Positions 37,006 to 45,076 of a stretch of 64,000 bases of DNA are shown here, in pieces. The notes under the pieces were generated by a model that was not told the origin of the DNA, made no database searches, and saw only the letters and a program-made list of their open reading frames with translations. Origin of the DNA: Bradyrhizobium jicamae (lineage in GTDB: Bacteria > Pseudomonadota > Alphaproteobacteria > Rhizobiales > Xanthobacteraceae); contig NZ_JAFCKQ010000021.1 of assembly GCF_018130215.1 (NCBI RefSeq), forward strand, positions 1-64,000, given 5' to 3'. The stretch's first letter is position 1. Each line of letters opens with the position of its first letter. Position numbers and translations under genes: made by a program.

Positions 37006-37227
37006 TCATGCGACTCCAGGCTGGACGGACGGGCCGATGGAACCACAGAAGGAGGTTATTGAGGCTGCGAAGTATCCTTCGAGCTCTACAATCGCCCGCT
37101 GCTCCCATGCCTCAGCCTGCGTAAGCAATGAGCATCGTTGCACAGGCCGGAATGCCGCGGCCTGGCGGCATAGCGAAGCTATCGCGCGATAGCGGCGCAC
37201 ATTCTCCATAACGGCCAGTCCGGTCAT
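37006..37227 (-). CDS. Small Bradyrhizobium-type unknown protein
   Basis: A 73-residue protein with VRRYRAIASLCRQAAAFRPVQRCSLLTQAEAWEQRAI, a pattern I recall from a large family of short unknown proteins in Bradyrhizobium. The ATG at 37227 has GGGAG eight bases upstream on the minus strand; MENVRRYR at 37209 is an alternative. Probably cytoplasmic and helical. Function unknown. Confidence 0.65.
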   Translation of the reverse strand: MTGLAVMENVRRYRAIASLCRQAAAFRPVQRCSLLTQAEAWEQRAIVELEGYFAASITSFCGSIGPSVQPGVA

Positions 37228-37428
37228 GCCTGGATCTCCCCACTTCCGATCGCGGCGAGAAATTGCCGCAGAACTGTTTTCGATCCGTTATCGGCCACGG
37301 CGGAAGGCCTACATGGTTGGCAAAACCTTGCGGCAGGCTCCACTCAGCTGGCCCAAAGCCAACACCAGACAGCAATTGTTCATTTTTTTCGGAGAGTTGG
37401 TCGCGTCAGTTGGCGGCATCGCTGGACA

Positions 37429-37680
37429 GTGTTGCTTTGTCTTTTTGATACCCATTCGATTTCCAATCATTCCGCCGATGACGGCGCATCATCCTCGCAG
37501 ATCGATGATCGGGCCTGGACAGCCGCCGAGGAGCACAAGCTGCGCGGATTGGCGAAGGCGAATGCCCCGCTCAGCAAGATCGTTCGGACCTTGAAGCGCA
37601 GCGTGGCTTCGACGGAGAGGATGGCGAACAAGCTTGGCGTATCGCTAAGTGCGGCTTCACAACAGCTCGGGGCCCCATAG
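37429..37680 (+). CDS. Small Myb/SANT-like helical protein
   Basis: Up to 83 residues. RAWTAAEEHKLRGLAKANAPLSKIVRTLKRSVASTERMANKLGVSL resembles a SANT/Myb-like helix-turn-helix found in small rhizobial proteins. The start is unclear (GTG 37429 is the longest option; the first 25 residues look non-coding). Possibly DNA-binding. Function unknown. Confidence 0.5.
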   Translation: MLLCLFDTHSISNHSADDGASSSQIDDRAWTAAEEHKLRGLAKANAPLSKIVRTLKRSVASTERMANKLGVSLSAASQQLGAP

Positions 37681-37791
37681 CGCTCACGGCAAGATGACCC
37701 GGGGATCGATTGCCGGGCGGCGTCACGCTGATATGTTCGGCGCGGGCCGGCGGACCGTCCGGGCCGCCTCTCAACAGCACGGGAGCCATCC

Positions 37792-38766
37792 ATGACCTGC
37801 GCATTTCGCTTTCATCAGACCGGCGGGCCCGAAGTTCTGAAATGGGAAGAGGTCAAGCTCGGCAAGCCCGGCGCTGGCGAGGCGCGGATCCGGCACACGG
37901 CGGTCGGTCTCAACTTTGTGGATATCTACAATCGTGCCGGTGTGTACGGTGTGCCGTTGCCGAGTGGCCTCGGAAGTGAGGGGGCCGGCGTGGTCGAGGA
38001 GGTCGGCCCCGGGGTGGCGGACCTGAAGCCGGGCGATCGCGTCGCCTATGGCAGCTCGCCACTTGGCGCCTACGCCGAGGAGCGGCTGATACCTGTCGAT
38101 CGTCTGCTCAAGCTGCCTGACGGCATCGACGACAAGACTGCGGCGGCCATGATGCTCAAGGGCCTTACCGCGCAATACCTCATCCGCCAGACCTATCGGG
38201 TCAAGAGCGGCGACACGATCCTGTTGCATGCGGCCGCCGGCGGAGTCGGGCTGATCCTTGGCCAATGGGCCAAGCATTTGGGAGCGACCGTCATCGGAAC
38301 CGTCAGCAATGACGAGAAGGCCGCGCTTGCGAAACAGCACGGGACCACGCACGCCATTGTCTATACCCGTGAGGACTTCGTGGCACGCGTCAAGGAACTC
38401 ACCGCCGGTCATCTGGTGCCCGTCGTATATGACTCCGTTGGCAAGGACACCTTCCTGAAGTCGCTGGATTGCCTCGCTCCGCTCGGATTTGCGGTGCTGT
38501 TCGGACAGTCCTCAGGAGCCATCGATCCGCTCAATCTCGGTCTGCTGGCGCAGAAGGGGTCTCTGTATGTGACGCGGCCGACGCTCAACACCTATGGTGC
38601 GAAGCGGGAGAACCTAGTCGCCATGGCGAACGAGTTATTTGAGGTCGTGAAGTCGGGCGCGGTCAAAATCGAGATCAATCAGACATATCCGTTAAAGGAT
38701 GCCGCCAAGGCCCATGCCGACCTTGCCGCGCGCAAGACAACGGGATCGACGGTGCTTCTCGTCTAG
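37792..38766 (+). CDS. NADPH:quinone reductase (zeta-crystallin-like)
   Basis: A 324-residue medium-chain reductase without the zinc ligands of alcohol dehydrogenases. N-terminal GroES-like part (TGGPEVLKWEEVKLGKP, VGLNFVDIYNRAGVY) and cofactor motif LLHAAAGGVGLILGQWAKHLGA. The length and motifs match the Qor family, which reduces quinones with NADPH. It appears monocistronic. Confidence 0.9.
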   Translation: MTCAFRFHQTGGPEVLKWEEVKLGKPGAGEARIRHTAVGLNFVDIYNRAGVYGVPLPSGLGSEGAGVVEEVGPGVADLKPGDRVAYGSSPLGAYAEERLIPVDRLLKLPDGIDDKTAAAMMLKGLTAQYLIRQTYRVKSGDTILLHAAAGGVGLILGQWAKHLGATVIGTVSNDEKAALAKQHGTTHAIVYTREDFVARVKELTAGHLVPVVYDSVGKDTFLKSLDCLAPLGFAVLFGQSSGAIDPLNLGLLAQKGSLYVTRPTLNTYGAKRENLVAMANELFEVVKSGAVKIEINQTYPLKDAAKAHADLAARKTTGSTVLLV

Positions 38767-38890
38767 AGCTTGCACTTCGCCTCATGTTATCCGGCCAAGC
38801 GCCGATCCTGGCGCCGATCGCCTGCAGGCACGCGTAGACGCGCCACGGCCGGACGATCAATCCACATTTCTTCGATGCCAGACCCCGACC

Positions 38891-39289
38891 TCACATCGTG
38901 CAGCGAACATACAGCATTTCCACTGGCACCGGCTCCTTGGAGCTGAGTGTGATGCTATTCTCGCCAGAGATTTTCACTTCGAATGCTACGTCTGAAATCG
39001 CGACACCGTCCGAGCACGACGCAGTCACTCGCACATTCTGCCCGTCATCGTGCCACGATTTAACGGTGCATTTTTGAAGTGTGCCGGTAATTTGCTTTCC
39101 CTGCACGATAAAGCCGCCCGCATGGAGATCAGCATCTTGCTTGAATGCAAGCTTGTTATTCTCTTTGGTAAAGATCTGACCGCACGCCGAAGCGTCAATC
39201 GTCCACGCTCCGTTCAAATCCGCAGCCTGCGTCGAGGCTGACGACGCAACGATAAGTATCAACAGCAGCAATGGATTGACAGTTCTCAT
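38891..39289 (-). CDS. Secreted small protein of unknown function
   Basis: A 132-residue protein with a clear signal peptide (MRTVNPLLLLILIVASSASTQA), cleaved before ADLNGAWTIDASACGQ. The mature part has four Cys, likely forming two disulfides, and a beta-rich pattern (GTLQKCTVKSWHD, NVRVTASCSDG). ATG 39289 has GGAGAG five bases upstream on the minus strand. A FixK/FNR-type box lies about 140 bases upstream, suggesting oxygen-responsive expression. Function unknown. Confidence 0.65.
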   Translation of the reverse strand: MRTVNPLLLLILIVASSASTQAADLNGAWTIDASACGQIFTKENNKLAFKQDADLHAGGFIVQGKQITGTLQKCTVKSWHDDGQNVRVTASCSDGVAISDVAFEVKISGENSITLSSKEPVPVEMLYVRCTM

Positions 39290-39861
39290 TAAACTCTCCA
39301 ATTAATTGGCCAGCGGCTACCGGAACCCTTTCGATCGGACGCGGAATTGTCACCAAACTGGTCTGTTCGAGTGGCCTTTCACACGACCCCAGCTTGGCGT
39401 AGGACGGGTTAGCGCGTCTCTCGTTGATCTAAGTCAACTCGTACTGGGGGCTCGGCCTCGTCCGCAGAACTAGCAACACCCGAGTCTGTCAGCCCGTCCG
39501 GCGGATTGGTTGGAGGGGCGCAGAAGGGCCAATCCGGACATCAGCAGCTATGGCGCAAACGCGCCCGTTCAGCCCCGTGCCGGCTTTTCGACGCAGGTAC
39601 GATTTCCGAGCTTTAGCCTCCAGTGGTTGAGCTCAAATCTTCGCATTTCCTGCAAGCGACCAAAACAGTATTTGCGATAGAGAAAATTGAGAATCGTCAT
39701 CATGACTGAAATCCATCGCTTGAAAGCCTAGCCACACCCTTTTTTTCTGGATTATTCGAGGCAGGATGTCTCCCCCGGACATTTTCGACTCTCGCACATG
39801 GCCAGCGCCCGGGTGCAGACGCGGCCATGCGCGATCATTCGCAAAGAACTAGAATCAGATT
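39290..39861. other. Intergenic region with FixK-like box
   Basis: About 570 bases between two minus-strand genes. It holds the symmetric FixK/FNR-like box (39424-39437) and an unremarkable remainder. No open frame with family character was noticed. Confidence 0.5.
39424..39437. promoter_or_regulatory. FixK/FNR-type box
   Basis: TTGATCTAAGTCAA fits the TTGA-N6-TCAA consensus of FixK2/FNR sites in rhizobia. The nearest suitably oriented gene is the secreted protein at 38891-39289. If the box is at -41.5, transcription would begin near 39389 with a 100-base leader. No strong -10 is seen. Confidence 0.5.
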
Positions 39862-40926
39862 TTATGGTCGCGCCTCGAGCACCATGTTGAAGGGACCCTC
39901 GGTGGCTCTCCTAACCTGACGGAAGCCGCCCTCCTTCAGCACCTCGGTCAGCTTCGCCTGGCCGGCCTGCGCACCGAGCGCCTCACCGACCTCCTGGGCC
40001 ATCGAGGTGGGTACGCAGATCATCGTCGATGCGTTGTAGTAGAGACGGCTCACCGGATTGGCGACATTGTCGGCCGGATCGTCGGCAGCGATTGGCTCGA
40101 CGATCATCCAGGAGCCGCCCGGCTTCAGCAAGCCACGCACGTGCCTGGCGCAACCCTTGGGATCGCCCATGTCGTGCAGGCAGTCGAACATGGTGACGAG
40201 GTCGAAGTCGCGCTCGACGATGTCCTTGGCGGGCGCTGTCACGAAACGCACGCGATCGGCCAGATCGTGGGCCTTGGCATGCGCATTGGCTTGCTCGATC
40301 GAGGGGGCGTGGAAGTCGTAACCGATGAACGAGCTCTTGGGGAACGCCTTCGCCATCAACAACGTCGAGAAGCCAACGCCGCAGCCGATATCCGCGACCT
40401 TGATGCCGTCGTTGAGCTTCGCCGGCATGTCTTCCAGCGCGGGAAGCCAGGATTGCACGACGTTGTTGACGTAGCCGGGCCGGAAGAATGAGCCGACCGC
40501 GCAGAACAGGCAGCCGGAGCTTTCGCCCCAGGCCACGCCCTTGCCGTGCTTGAACGCCGCTTCGACCTTGGACCGGCCCTCGACCATCGCCGCAACCAAG
40601 TCGAATGCGCCCTCGAGATAGACGGGACTGTCCTTTATCGCGAACACCATCGCCTGTTCCGGCGTGAGGCTGAACCGTTGCTCCTTGCTGTCGAAGGCGA
40701 CATAGCCGTTGGAGGCCTGTGCTAGCGCCCATTCGCGCACGCATCGCTCGGAAAGGCTGGTCCGCTTTGCCAGCTCGGACACGCTGGCCGGACCGTCACG
40801 ATGCAGCGCGTCAAACAATCCGAGCCGGAACCCGATGCCGGCTGTGGGCGCGCTGAACGCGCCGCCGAGATCACCCAGCATCTTTCCGATCAATGCATTC
40901 AGCTTGTCATTATCGATAGCAGTCAT
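39862..40926 (-). CDS. Class-I SAM methyltransferase with winged-helix N-terminus
   Basis: A 354-residue protein. An N-terminal dimerisation/winged-helix part (GFRLGLFDALHRDGPASVSELAKRTSLSERCVREWALAQASNGYV) precedes a Rossmann methyltransferase domain with motif I VADIGCGVGFS near residue 177, YDFHAPSIEQANAHA and LVTMFDCLHDMGDPKGCARHVRGLLKPGG. The layout is like plant-type O-methyltransferases and Rv2258c. It is divergent from the TetR gene across a region with symmetric operators, so it is probably repressed by that TetR. Substrate unknown. Confidence 0.85.
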   Translation of the reverse strand: MTAIDNDKLNALIGKMLGDLGGAFSAPTAGIGFRLGLFDALHRDGPASVSELAKRTSLSERCVREWALAQASNGYVAFDSKEQRFSLTPEQAMVFAIKDSPVYLEGAFDLVAAMVEGRSKVEAAFKHGKGVAWGESSGCLFCAVGSFFRPGYVNNVVQSWLPALEDMPAKLNDGIKVADIGCGVGFSTLLMAKAFPKSSFIGYDFHAPSIEQANAHAKAHDLADRVRFVTAPAKDIVERDFDLVTMFDCLHDMGDPKGCARHVRGLLKPGGSWMIVEPIAADDPADNVANPVSRLYYNASTMICVPTSMAQEVGEALGAQAGQAKLTEVLKEGGFRQVRRATEGPFNMVLEARP

Positions 40927-40980
40927 GATTCAATCCTCCTGAAAGACGGTGGGACCGGAAGTTGTATCCTGCAAGCGATA

Positions 40981-41013
40981 TCGGTCGACCGACCAATTCG
41001 GTCGGTCGACCGA
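40981..41013. promoter_or_regulatory. TetR operator-like tandem palindromes, methyltransferase side
   Basis: Fourteen-base perfect inverted repeats, TCGGTCGACCGACC at 40981-40994 and its complement at 41000-41013. Each itself contains the palindrome CGGTCGACCG. It lies 55 bases upstream of the methyltransferase start. The same core recurs near the TetR gene at 41085-41102. Confidence 0.75.
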
Positions 41014-41084
41014 AGTATTCTCTTAGCGAGGCTGCGAGTCAAGATGCTCACCGTTTCTTGAAGGGCACTGATATGGTGCTTGAC

Positions 41085-41102
41085 TTCGGTCGATCGACCG
41101 AA
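41085..41102. promoter_or_regulatory. TetR operator-like palindrome, tetR side
   Basis: TTCGGTCGATCGACCGAA is a perfect 18-base palindrome, 42 bases before the tetR ATG. It differs from the methyltransferase-side sites by a single added AT step in the centre. Probably the autoregulatory site of the TetR protein. Confidence 0.75.
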
Positions 41103-41144
41103 TTATGAATCGCCTAGGCTTTGGGACGGGCTGATGAGGTAGGA

Positions 41145-41756
41145 ATGGCGCGGAGCTCGGCGGCGAAAGTGGAGACCTCGGTCGTGGTCCTGGAGGCAGC
41201 CAAGAAGGTGCTTCGGCAAAACGGCTACTCGAGGCTCTCCACCCGGGATGTTGCCGCGGCTGCTGGCGTTCCGCTCAGCCAGATCCACTATCATTTCGGC
41301 TCCAAGCAGGGGATGGTGCTGGCGCTGTTCGAGCACTTGAATTCGCAGCTGCTCGATCGTCAAAATGCGATGTTTCACGACAGCTCGCTGACACTATCCC
41401 AGCAGTGGGACCGGGCCTGCGACTATCTCGATGAGGACATCGCGTCGGGCTATGTTCGCGTGCTCCAGGAGCTAATTGCGGCGAGCTGGGCGGATAGCCC
41501 GGTGGCGAAGGTGATCCAGGTCGGTCTCATGGGATGGGTCAAGCTTCTTGTCGAATTGGCCCAGCGCGCCGAGCGCGAGTTCGGCGGTCTGGGTCCGTTT
41601 ACGGCCAACGAGGTCGCTGCCTTGGTTGCGGGCGCATTCATCGGCGCCGAAAGCCATTACCTTCTCGGTCTCGAGAAAAAAGGCATGCCCGTCCGGCAGT
41701 CTCTCCGCCGTTTTGGCGATCTCATCCGAATGATGGAAGCAGCTCACCGCAAATGA
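41145..41756 (+). CDS. TetR-family repressor
   Basis: A 203-residue protein with a TetR DNA-binding domain (VVLEAAKKVLRQNGYSRLSTRDVAAAAGVPLSQIHYHFGSKQGMVLALFEHL) and a helical ligand domain. ATG 41145 follows GAGGTAGGA; an in-frame earlier start at 41121 lacks a site. It is followed nine bases later by the hydrolase-glycosyltransferase fusion in the same direction. The sites at 40981 and 41085 are its likely operators. Confidence 0.9.
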   Translation: MARSSAAKVETSVVVLEAAKKVLRQNGYSRLSTRDVAAAAGVPLSQIHYHFGSKQGMVLALFEHLNSQLLDRQNAMFHDSSLTLSQQWDRACDYLDEDIASGYVRVLQELIAASWADSPVAKVIQVGLMGWVKLLVELAQRAEREFGGLGPFTANEVAALVAGAFIGAESHYLLGLEKKGMPVRQSLRRFGDLIRMMEAAHRK

Positions 41757-41765
41757 GGTGACGTC

Positions 41766-43871
41766 ATGCGTGCCAAATTGCCGGTCGAAGAGGGGTTTGT
41801 CGAGCGAGACGGTGTCAAACTCCATTACGAGGTCTACGGCAATGGCGCGGAGACGCTGGTATTTGTGCCGCCATGGAGCCTCGTCCACTCGCGCATCTAC
41901 AAGGCGCAACTGCCCTATTTCAGCGAGCGCTTTCGTTGCGTGACCTATGACGGCCGGGGCAATGGCCAATCCGACCGGCCCGATGATGTCTCGGCCTATA
42001 CGCTCGACAACTATGTCGCCGATGCGCTCGCCGTCATGGATGCAACGCAGACCAGCGCGGCCATCCTCGTCGGCCTCTCATTCGGCGCCATGATCGCCTG
42101 CATCCTCGCCGCCTATCATACGGAACGGGTGAAAGCCGCCATCCTGGCCGGCACGGCGGCGGCCATCGGGCCCGGCTATCCCTACATGGGAAACGCCCAT
42201 TTTCATCGCAAGCTCTCGGAATTCGATGACTGGGATAAGTACAACTACGACTACTGGATCTCGAACTATCCCGACTTTGCCACACACTTTGTCGGTAACA
42301 TATTTATCGAGCCACATTCGACCAAGCAGATCGAGGATGGCGTGGCCTGGGCCTGCGACACGACGGGGCCCATCCTGGCGAAGACGGTGGAGGCACGGGC
42401 GACGCGGCCGGCTTTTGACGTCGGCGAGGCGATGTATCGCAAGATTAAATGCCCAGTCTTGATGATTCACGGCGACGACGATCGCATACAGCCTTACGCT
42501 CGCGGACAACTCGTCGCGGAACTGACCGGCGCGGAACTCGTGACCATCGAGGGCGGCGGTCACAATCCGCTCGGTCGTATTCCGGCCAAGTGCAACATCC
42601 TGATCGCGGAATTTCTGGAGCGAAAGCTCGGCCTATCCACCCGAACGAAGGCTATTCAATCGTATCAAAGGCCGAAGCGCGCGCTCTACCTGTCTTCGCC
42701 GATCGGGCTCGGCCACGCTCGTCGGGACATCGCCATCACCAGAGAATTGCGCAAGATCATTCCCGATTTTCAAGTCGAATGGCTGGCGCAGGATCCAGTC
42801 ACGCGGCTTCTTGAAGCCCATGGCGAAACCGTTCATCCACTAAGCCACCGTCTGGCCAGTGAAACCCGCCACATCGAGCTCGAATCCGGCGAACATGATC
42901 TGCACGCGTTTCAGGCCATTCGCCGCATGGATGAGGTGCTGATCGCGAACTTCATGACCTTTCAGGACGCGGTCGAGGAGCAGCGCTACGACCTCGTGAT
43001 CGCGGACGAAGCCTGGGACATCGACCACTACTGGCACGAGCATCCCGAGCTGAAGAAGGCCGGTCTGGTCTGGTTCACCGATTTCGTTGGCTATGTTCCC
43101 ATGCCGTCGGGCGGCGAACGCGAGGCGCTCCTGACGACCGACTACAATGCCGAGATGATCGAGCACATCGAGCGGCATCCGACTGTGCGCGACCGCTCCA
43201 TCTTTGTTGGCGAGCCGGCGGACATCGTTCCCCTCACCTTTGGCAAGGACTTGCCGGCAATGCGCGAATGGGTGCCGCGGCACTTCGATTTCGCGGGCTA
43301 TGTGATGGGCGAGCATCCCACGTTTTTCGGCGATCGGCCGCAGTTGCGACAGGCTCTGGGATATGCGCCGGACGAGAAGGTCTGCATCGTCACCGTCGGT
43401 GGCTCTGGTGTCGGCTCCCACTTGATCAAGCGTATCCTTCAGGCCTGGCCGGCCGCAAAGGCAAAAATCCCGGAATTGCGCATGATCGTAGTCGCCGGTC
43501 CCCGCATCGAGCCAAAGTCGTTGAATGCGCCTGATGGCGTCGAGGTCGCGGCCTTCGTACCGAACCTCGATCGCCAACTCGCCGCCTGTGATCTCGCTCT
43601 GGTTCAGGGCGGCCTAACAACCTGCATGGAGCTGACGGCAGCCGGCACGCCCTTCATCTATTTCCCGCTACGCAATCACTTTGAACAGAATTTTCACGTT
43701 GCCCATCGCCTCGATCGCTACCACGCTGGCCGCCGGATGGAATTTGCGACTTCAAGCCCGGATATGATTGCAGAGGCGATGGTCGAGGCGCTCCGAAGAG
43801 CGTCGCACTTTGAGGCGGTGGAGCACAAAGGCGCCGAGCGCGCCGCGCGCATGATCGCCGAATTGCTTTGA
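41766..43871 (+). CDS. Fused alpha/beta-hydrolase and MGT-type glycosyltransferase
   Basis: A 701-residue two-domain protein. Residues 1 to about 290 are an alpha/beta hydrolase: FVPPWSLVHSRIYKAQLPYFSERFRCVTYDGRGNGQSD, nucleophile Ser in LVGLSFGAM, acid region MIHGDDDRIQP and catalytic His in IEGGGHNPLG. Residues about 305-701 are a GT1/MGT-like glycosyltransferase: ALYLSSPIGLGHARRDIAITREL, CIVTVGGSGVGSHLIKRIL, FVPNLDRQLAACDLALVQGGLTTCMELTAAGTPFIYFPL. Fusion is seen as one uninterrupted frame. It may hydrolyse and glycosylate the same small molecule. Cotranscribed with TetR. Confidence 0.88.
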   Translation: MRAKLPVEEGFVERDGVKLHYEVYGNGAETLVFVPPWSLVHSRIYKAQLPYFSERFRCVTYDGRGNGQSDRPDDVSAYTLDNYVADALAVMDATQTSAAILVGLSFGAMIACILAAYHTERVKAAILAGTAAAIGPGYPYMGNAHFHRKLSEFDDWDKYNYDYWISNYPDFATHFVGNIFIEPHSTKQIEDGVAWACDTTGPILAKTVEARATRPAFDVGEAMYRKIKCPVLMIHGDDDRIQPYARGQLVAELTGAELVTIEGGGHNPLGRIPAKCNILIAEFLERKLGLSTRTKAIQSYQRPKRALYLSSPIGLGHARRDIAITRELRKIIPDFQVEWLAQDPVTRLLEAHGETVHPLSHRLASETRHIELESGEHDLHAFQAIRRMDEVLIANFMTFQDAVEEQRYDLVIADEAWDIDHYWHEHPELKKAGLVWFTDFVGYVPMPSGGEREALLTTDYNAEMIEHIERHPTVRDRSIFVGEPADIVPLTFGKDLPAMREWVPRHFDFAGYVMGEHPTFFGDRPQLRQALGYAPDEKVCIVTVGGSGVGSHLIKRILQAWPAAKAKIPELRMIVVAGPRIEPKSLNAPDGVEVAAFVPNLDRQLAACDLALVQGGLTTCMELTAAGTPFIYFPLRNHFEQNFHVAHRLDRYHAGRRMEFATSSPDMIAEAMVEALRRASHFEAVEHKGAERAARMIAELL

Positions 43872-43879
43872 ACGTTCTG

Positions 43880-44177
43880 CGGACCCAGTCGTACGCGCAG
43901 TTGTTCATGCTGCCCGGGATGAATCATTGCCAGGGCGAACCCGGGCCCAACACGTTCGAAGCGCGCCGCTCGTCAAATGGGTCGCGGCCGGGGTCGCCCG
44001 GAAACGATCACCGCCACGAAGTTCGTGGATGACACACCGCCCGCGGTGCAAATGACGCGGCCACTTTGCGTCTTCCCCAGGGTCGCGAAGTACAACCGCA
44101 CCGGCGGCACCAACGCTGCGGCGAACTTCACCTGCGTCACCGACGAGAACGACTTTAACCAGAAACCGGGCCCCTAA
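43880..44177 (+). pseudogene. Relic of a tannase/feruloyl esterase (C-terminal end)
   Basis: Three frames together spell the end of a tannase-family protein: QLFMLPGMNHCQGEPGPNTFEA in the frame of 43907, LVKWVAAGVA in the frame of 43969, and PETITATKFVDDTPPAVQMTRPLC followed by FPRVAKYN and NAAANFTC in the frame of 43977. Two small indels break the frame. The rest of the gene (over 400 residues) is missing; the relic begins right after the fusion gene. It marks a deletion or insertion junction. Confidence 0.75.
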
Positions 44178-44277
44178 ATACGGGCCTTGACGAGCACGCG
44201 CTGCCGGCAAGCCCAACTTCGGTTCGCCGGCATCCTGTTGCGGCGAAGAAGTTCACACTCGTCCGGCTGGCGAGATG

Positions 44278-44916
44278 TCAACCCTCGGGCACCAGCTCGA
44301 TGAGTTCAGGTATTGGGCGAGCAACGATCTCATGTGCTTCTTCGTCATCGATCGAGAGTGCCTTGAGCAGCATCACACACAACGCGTCGCCATAGCGCGT
44401 CGGACGGGCCTCCTGCAGAACGGCGCGCAAACCCGAGCGGACCGAGCCGACGACGAGATCGCGCGCTGCGAAGAGATTATCAAAGCGGAAGCGGCCTTGC
44501 TCGCGGCCGATCTCGAGATCGGGCCTGGGATATTGCAGAAGATCCTCCGCGATGGCCTCGCTGTCGCCCGACATGGAATAGACCAGCCATCCCCACGCCT
44601 CGTTCCGGACCGCGCACGCGAACACCAGTCGCGCTTGGGTCGCCAGCCGCTCGGCGGGATCCTTCAAGCCTTCGCACGCTCTTTGAATCTGGAAGAACGG
44701 GGCCCGGCCGATCGATGTCCAGAGATCGTCGAGCAACTCCTTCCTGGTAGAATAATGGTTGTAGAAGGTTCCTCGCGAGACTCCTGCGGCGCGGATGAAA
44801 TCGTCGATACTGGCCCTGTTCTCGCCGAGCTCCGCAACTACGCGCGCGCTGGCTGCTAGTAATTTATGCCGCGTGCGCTCGCGGCGCTCGGCTCCGATCT
44901 CCTGCCGCCTGTTCAT
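44278..44916 (-). CDS. TetR-family regulator
   Basis: A 212-residue protein: RTRHKLLAASARVVAELGENRASIDDFIRAAGVSRGTFYNHYSTRKELLDDL is a clear TetR DNA-binding domain, followed by a helical effector domain. The start at 44916 has AAGGAG five bases upstream on the minus strand; an upstream in-frame extension crosses the promoter. It is divergent from the linalool dehydratase-isomerase-like gene and probably controls it. Confidence 0.9.
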   Translation of the reverse strand: MNRRQEIGAERRERTRHKLLAASARVVAELGENRASIDDFIRAAGVSRGTFYNHYSTRKELLDDLWTSIGRAPFFQIQRACEGLKDPAERLATQARLVFACAVRNEAWGWLVYSMSGDSEAIAEDLLQYPRPDLEIGREQGRFRFDNLFAARDLVVGSVRSGLRAVLQEARPTRYGDALCVMLLKALSIDDEEAHEIVARPIPELIELVPEG

Positions 44917-44964
44917 GCCGGCTCCTTGGGAAGTTGACCTCCATTGGAAACACTTCTGATTCGA

Positions 44965-45003
44965 TTTGACAAGCGATGTCCAAAATGACACAATATGTAT
45001 AAT
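44965..45003 (+). promoter_or_regulatory. Promoter/operator between TetR and the LDI-like gene
   Basis: TTTGACA and TGTCCAAA form an imperfect inverted repeat at about 44965-44985, with another GACA shortly after, fitting a TetR-type operator. A perfect -10 TATAAT lies at 44998-45003 on the plus strand. No good -35 sits 17 bases upstream, so an activator or extended contacts may be needed. Confidence 0.45.
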
Positions 45004-45076
45004 TTGAACTGAGGAAAAGCCGCTCAGCTTGCCGAGCACATGGCTTTGCGACGCTCGCCATCGAGAGGAGACGCCC

